Part shown: one piece after another, positions 57,545 to 60,029 of the stretch | Position numbering within the stretch: position 1 is the stretch's first letter | How the letters are laid out: the number at the start of each line of letters is the position of its first letter | Assembly: GCA_902825965.1 (NCBI GenBank) | Contig: CADEDA010000016.1 | Span: forward strand, 14,607 to 74,635 | Direction of reading: 5' to 3' | From: an uncultured Gemmatimonadota bacterium | GTDB taxonomy: Bacteria > Gemmatimonadota > Gemmatimonadetes > Gemmatimonadales > Gemmatimonadaceae | DNA: 60,029 bases | Made by a program: the position numbers and the translations under genes | Notes under the pieces: model-generated | Seen by the model: the letters and a program-made list of their open reading frames with translations, nothing else | Databases searched by the model: none | Told to the model about the DNA's origin: nothing

Positions 57545-58785
57545 CCTGGACTCCGATGCTGTCTCTCTCCTGCCGCGCGCCGCGGCGCGCCGCCCTCGCC
57601 CTCTCGCTCGTCGCGTTCGCCGCCTGCGGCGGCGATCCGGCGGACGCCGCGTCCGCCACGCCGGGCAAGGCGCCGGGCGCGACGCCCGGTGGTGCCGGAT
57701 CCACGCCCGGGTCCACGTCCGGGAAGGCGCCGGGTGGCGGCGGGCCGGGTGGACGGGGCGGCGGCTCTGTGGTGCTCTCCGGGGCGGACATCCACAAGGT
57801 CGGCCCGGGCCTGATCGAGGCGGGCATCGCGATCAGCGGCAACCTGCGTCCCATCGAGACGGTGAGCATCCGCGCCCGCATCGAGGGCGACCTCACCGCG
57901 CTGCTCGTGCGCGAGGGCGACGCGGTGCGCACGGGCACGGTGCTCGCCGAGTTCGAACGCACGGAGCAGGAGGCTGCCCTGCGCTCCGCCGAGGCCGACG
58001 AGCTCGCCGCGAAGAGTGATGCGCAGACGGCGCAGTGGAACCTCGAGCAGACGCGCGACCTCTTCAAGGCGGGCGCGGTCGCCGAGCGCGACATGCGCGC
58101 GGCCGAGCAGGCCGCACTCACGGCCACGGCACGCCTCGCGGCCGCCGAGTCCCGGGTGCGCGCGGCCGCCTCGCTCACCCGCGACACCAAGGTCATCTCG
58201 CCGGTCGACGGCATGGTCGAGCGGCGCAACGTCGAGAACGGCGAGCGCGTCTCGCGCGGCGCCGAGCTGTTCACGGTGGTGCGCAACGACGTCCTCGAAC
58301 TCACCGCCGCCGTCCCGGCGCGCCGCGCCTCGGCGCTCAAGCGCGGACAGGTGGTGCGATTCACCGCCGACGGACGCACCATCGAGGGACGCGTCTCGCG
58401 GGTGAGTCCCACCATCGACCTGCAGTCGCAATCGGTGACGGTGTTCGTGCAGGTCCCCAACGCGACCGGCGTGCTCAAGGGCAACGCCTTCGCCACGGGC
58501 CAGATCATCGAGAGCAGCATCCCCGATGGCCTCGTCATCCCGCAGGCCGCCGTGCGTGAGACCGCCCAGAGCGCCGGCGCCCAGACCTTCGTGTGGAAGC
58601 TCTCCGGCGGCACGCTCGCGCGCGCCGACATCAAGATCGGCATCGTCGATGACGCCCGCGGCGTCGTGCAGGTCGTGAGCGGACTCGCCGCCGGCGACGA
58701 GATCGTCGTCGGCAACGTCGGCCTGCTCGGCGCCGGCATGCAGGTGCAACTGATCGGGACCGAAGCGAACCGCGGCCGCCCGTAG
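57541..58785 (+). CDS. RND efflux periplasmic adaptor (membrane fusion) lipoprotein
   Basis: A 414-residue adaptor that links the inner-membrane pump to the outer channel. The lipobox SLVAFAAC anchors it. A Gly/Pro-rich linker (about 30-75) precedes the barrel-sandwich and lipoyl-like parts: IRARIEGDLTALLVREGDAVRTGTVLAEF and later VISPVDGMVERRNVENGERV, the split lipoyl halves. The helical hairpin between them is short (about 110-190). A beta-barrel domain (TAAVPARRASALKRGQVV) and the membrane-proximal domain follow. Coupled to the TolC-like gene, and 57 bases before the RND gene. Confidence 0.94.
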   Translation: MTWTPMLSLSCRAPRRAALALSLVAFAACGGDPADAASATPGKAPGATPGGAGSTPGSTSGKAPGGGGPGGRGGGSVVLSGADIHKVGPGLIEAGIAISGNLRPIETVSIRARIEGDLTALLVREGDAVRTGTVLAEFERTEQEAALRSAEADELAAKSDAQTAQWNLEQTRDLFKAGAVAERDMRAAEQAALTATARLAAAESRVRAAASLTRDTKVISPVDGMVERRNVENGERVSRGAELFTVVRNDVLELTAAVPARRASALKRGQVVRFTADGRTIEGRVSRVSPTIDLQSQSVTVFVQVPNATGVLKGNAFATGQIIESSIPDGLVIPQAAVRETAQSAGAQTFVWKLSGGTLARADIKIGIVDDARGVVQVVSGLAAGDEIVVGNVGLLGAGMQVQLIGTEANRGRP

Positions 58786-58842
58786 ACGGTCCCGTCCGGA
58801 CCGGCGCGCCACGTCGCCCTGCCCCCTACCTAGGACCCGCTG

Positions 58843-60029
58843 ATGTTCCTCTCCGACGTATCCATCAAGCGCCCCGTCTTCGCGACCATGCTCATGGTCG
58901 CGCTGGTGGTGCTCGGCGGCGTCTCGTTCTTCCGGCTGGCCGTCGACGAGTATCCCGACGTGACCTACCCGGTGATCGTGGCGCAGACGGCGTATCCCGG
59001 CGCCTCACCCGAGGTCGTCGAACGCGAGGTCTCCAAGCCCATCGAGGAGGCGCTCAACACCACCGAGGGGCTCAAGGAGATCACGTCGACCTCCACCGAG
59101 GGCTCGTCGTTCGTGCGCCTGCAGTTCAACCTCGGCGTCGACGTCATGAAGATGCAGCCCGAGGTGCAGGGCAAGGTGGCGCGCATCCGCCGCGCACTGC
59201 CGCGCGAGATCGAGGAGCCGGTGATCATCCGCTTCGATCCGAACGACCGCCCGATCATGAGCATCGTCATGCAGAGCAGCACGCGGCCGATGCGGGAGCT
59301 CACCGACCTCGCCGACGAGGTGATCGGCAAGCGCATCGAGTCCATCCCCGGCGTGGGCGGCGTGAACGTGGTCGGCGGCACGGCGCGCGAGATCAAGGTC
59401 GAGCTCGATCCCACGGCGCTGCGCTCCTACGGCATCTCGCCGGCGCAGGTCGTCTCGGCGCTGCAGCGTGAGAACCAGGAGGTGCCCGCGGGACGCATCC
59501 AGCGCGGGGACACCGAGCGGCTGGTGCGCATCACCGGCCGCGTGGGCGACCCGCTCGCGTTCGGCGACGTCACCGTGGTCGTGCGCAACGGCACCCCCAT
59601 CCGCGTGCGCGACGTGGGCAAGGTCGTCGACGGTACCGCCGAGAAGCGCAGCGCCTCCCTCATGGGCGATGACCCCGCGCTCTCGCTCGAGGTGCTCAAG
59701 ATCACGGGCTCCAACACCGTCGAGGTCGCGGACCAGGTCCGGCTCGTCGTCGGCGAGCTGCAGGAGCAGCTGCCCAGCGACATCGCACTCACCATCATCC
59801 GCGACGACTCCAGCAAGATCCGCGAGGCCCTGTTCGACGTCGAGCTCACGCTCGTGCTCGGCGCGATCCTCACGGTGATGATCATCTACCTGTTCCTGAA
59901 CTCCTGGCGCTCCACGGTCATCACCGGCCTGACGCTGCCGGTCGCGATCATCTCGTCGTTCTTCGCGATGTGGATGTTCGGCTTCACGCTGAACACCATG
60001 ACGCTGCTCGCCCTCTCGCTCGCGATCGG
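58843..60029 (+). CDS. RND-family efflux pump, 5' part
   Basis: Inner-membrane proton-driven pump of the HAE1/AcrB type, cut by the right end of the window after about 395 residues of roughly 1,030. The start MFLSDVSIKRPVFATMLMVA is the family's first membrane helix; AGGA precedes ATG 58843. The porter domain follows (AYPGASPEVVEREVSKPIEEALN, VRLQFNLGVDV, ARIRRALPREIEEPVI, GVGGVNVVGG). Then the second and third membrane helices begin (LVLGAILTVMIIYLFLNSWRST, GLTLPVAIISSFFAM). With the channel and adaptor it completes a drug or solute export system. Confidence 0.95.
   Translation, partial: MFLSDVSIKRPVFATMLMVALVVLGGVSFFRLAVDEYPDVTYPVIVAQTAYPGASPEVVEREVSKPIEEALNTTEGLKEITSTSTEGSSFVRLQFNLGVDVMKMQPEVQGKVARIRRALPREIEEPVIIRFDPNDRPIMSIVMQSSTRPMRELTDLADEVIGKRIESIPGVGGVNVVGGTAREIKVELDPTALRSYGISPAQVVSALQRENQEVPAGRIQRGDTERLVRITGRVGDPLAFGDVTVVVRNGTPIRVRDVGKVVDGTAEKRSASLMGDDPALSLEVLKITGSNTVEVADQVRLVVGELQEQLPSDIALTIIRDDSSKIREALFDVELTLVLGAILTVMIIYLFLNSWRSTVITGLTLPVAIISSFFAMWMFGFTLNTMTLLALSLAI

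Overview
The window is GC-rich, gene-dense bacterial chromosome. The gene content from about 12 kb onward fits an aerobic member of the Gemmatimonadota or a close relative: secreted S9 and M14 peptidases, an Asp-box (VPS10-like) beta-propeller protein, a penicillin acylase, secreted proteins with Ig-like or carboxypeptidase-regulatory domains, a sigma-54 two-component pair, and an alpha-type glutamine synthetase. This assignment is inferred from gene content; no rRNA or tRNA was seen.

Region 1 (1-11.9 kb) is accessory DNA with visibly lower GC and looser packing. It holds an orphan protein with a C-terminal PD-(D/E)XK nuclease-like domain, a CoiA-like nuclease, and a lone integron-type gene cassette (4212-5414). 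The cassette has an unknown 341-aa gene, a well-formed 135-bp attC site and 10-bp matching ends, but no integrase is in view. A complete IS30-family element follows a few bases later. Next comes a translationally coupled three-gene restriction-modification-like operon: a methylase-like SAM-binding protein, an NPPY methylase, and a GIY-YIG/T5orf172-like domain fused to an SF2 helicase. Together this looks like a defence or transfer island.

Region 2 (11.9-25.7 kb) has a secreted S9 peptidase. It then has a redox cluster of two small membrane proteins and two Tat-exported Rieske proteins. A sensor kinase and sigma-54 activator stand back to back with an outer-membrane porin and a PstS-like periplasmic protein. 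An MmcQ/YjbR protein overlaps the PstS-like gene tail to tail, and a 998-aa M14-like metallopeptidase follows.

Region 3 (25.7-40 kb) opens with the second most unusual feature: two coupled ATP-grasp ligases, one fused to a SET methyltransferase domain with its post-SET cysteines. After it come a secreted protein, a Tat-type PLP aminotransferase, a molybdopterin oxidoreductase coupled to a Cas4/RecB-like DUF2779 nuclease, a MATE exporter, and an amino-acid decarboxylase coupled to an MFS exporter.

Region 4 (40-60 kb) has a secreted endonuclease/phosphatase-fold protein, a heptad-repeat Arg/Asp/Glu protein, a DUF2207 protein, an Ig-like lipoprotein, a penicillin acylase, a 1134-aa Asp-box protein, an FKBP lipoprotein, a tandem universal stress protein, glutamine synthetase, a zinc-ribbon membrane protein, an HD-GYP response regulator that lacks the usual first His of its HD dyad, and a TolC-adaptor-RND efflux operon that runs off the right end. 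Short 11-12 bp tandem repeats recur beside several genes.
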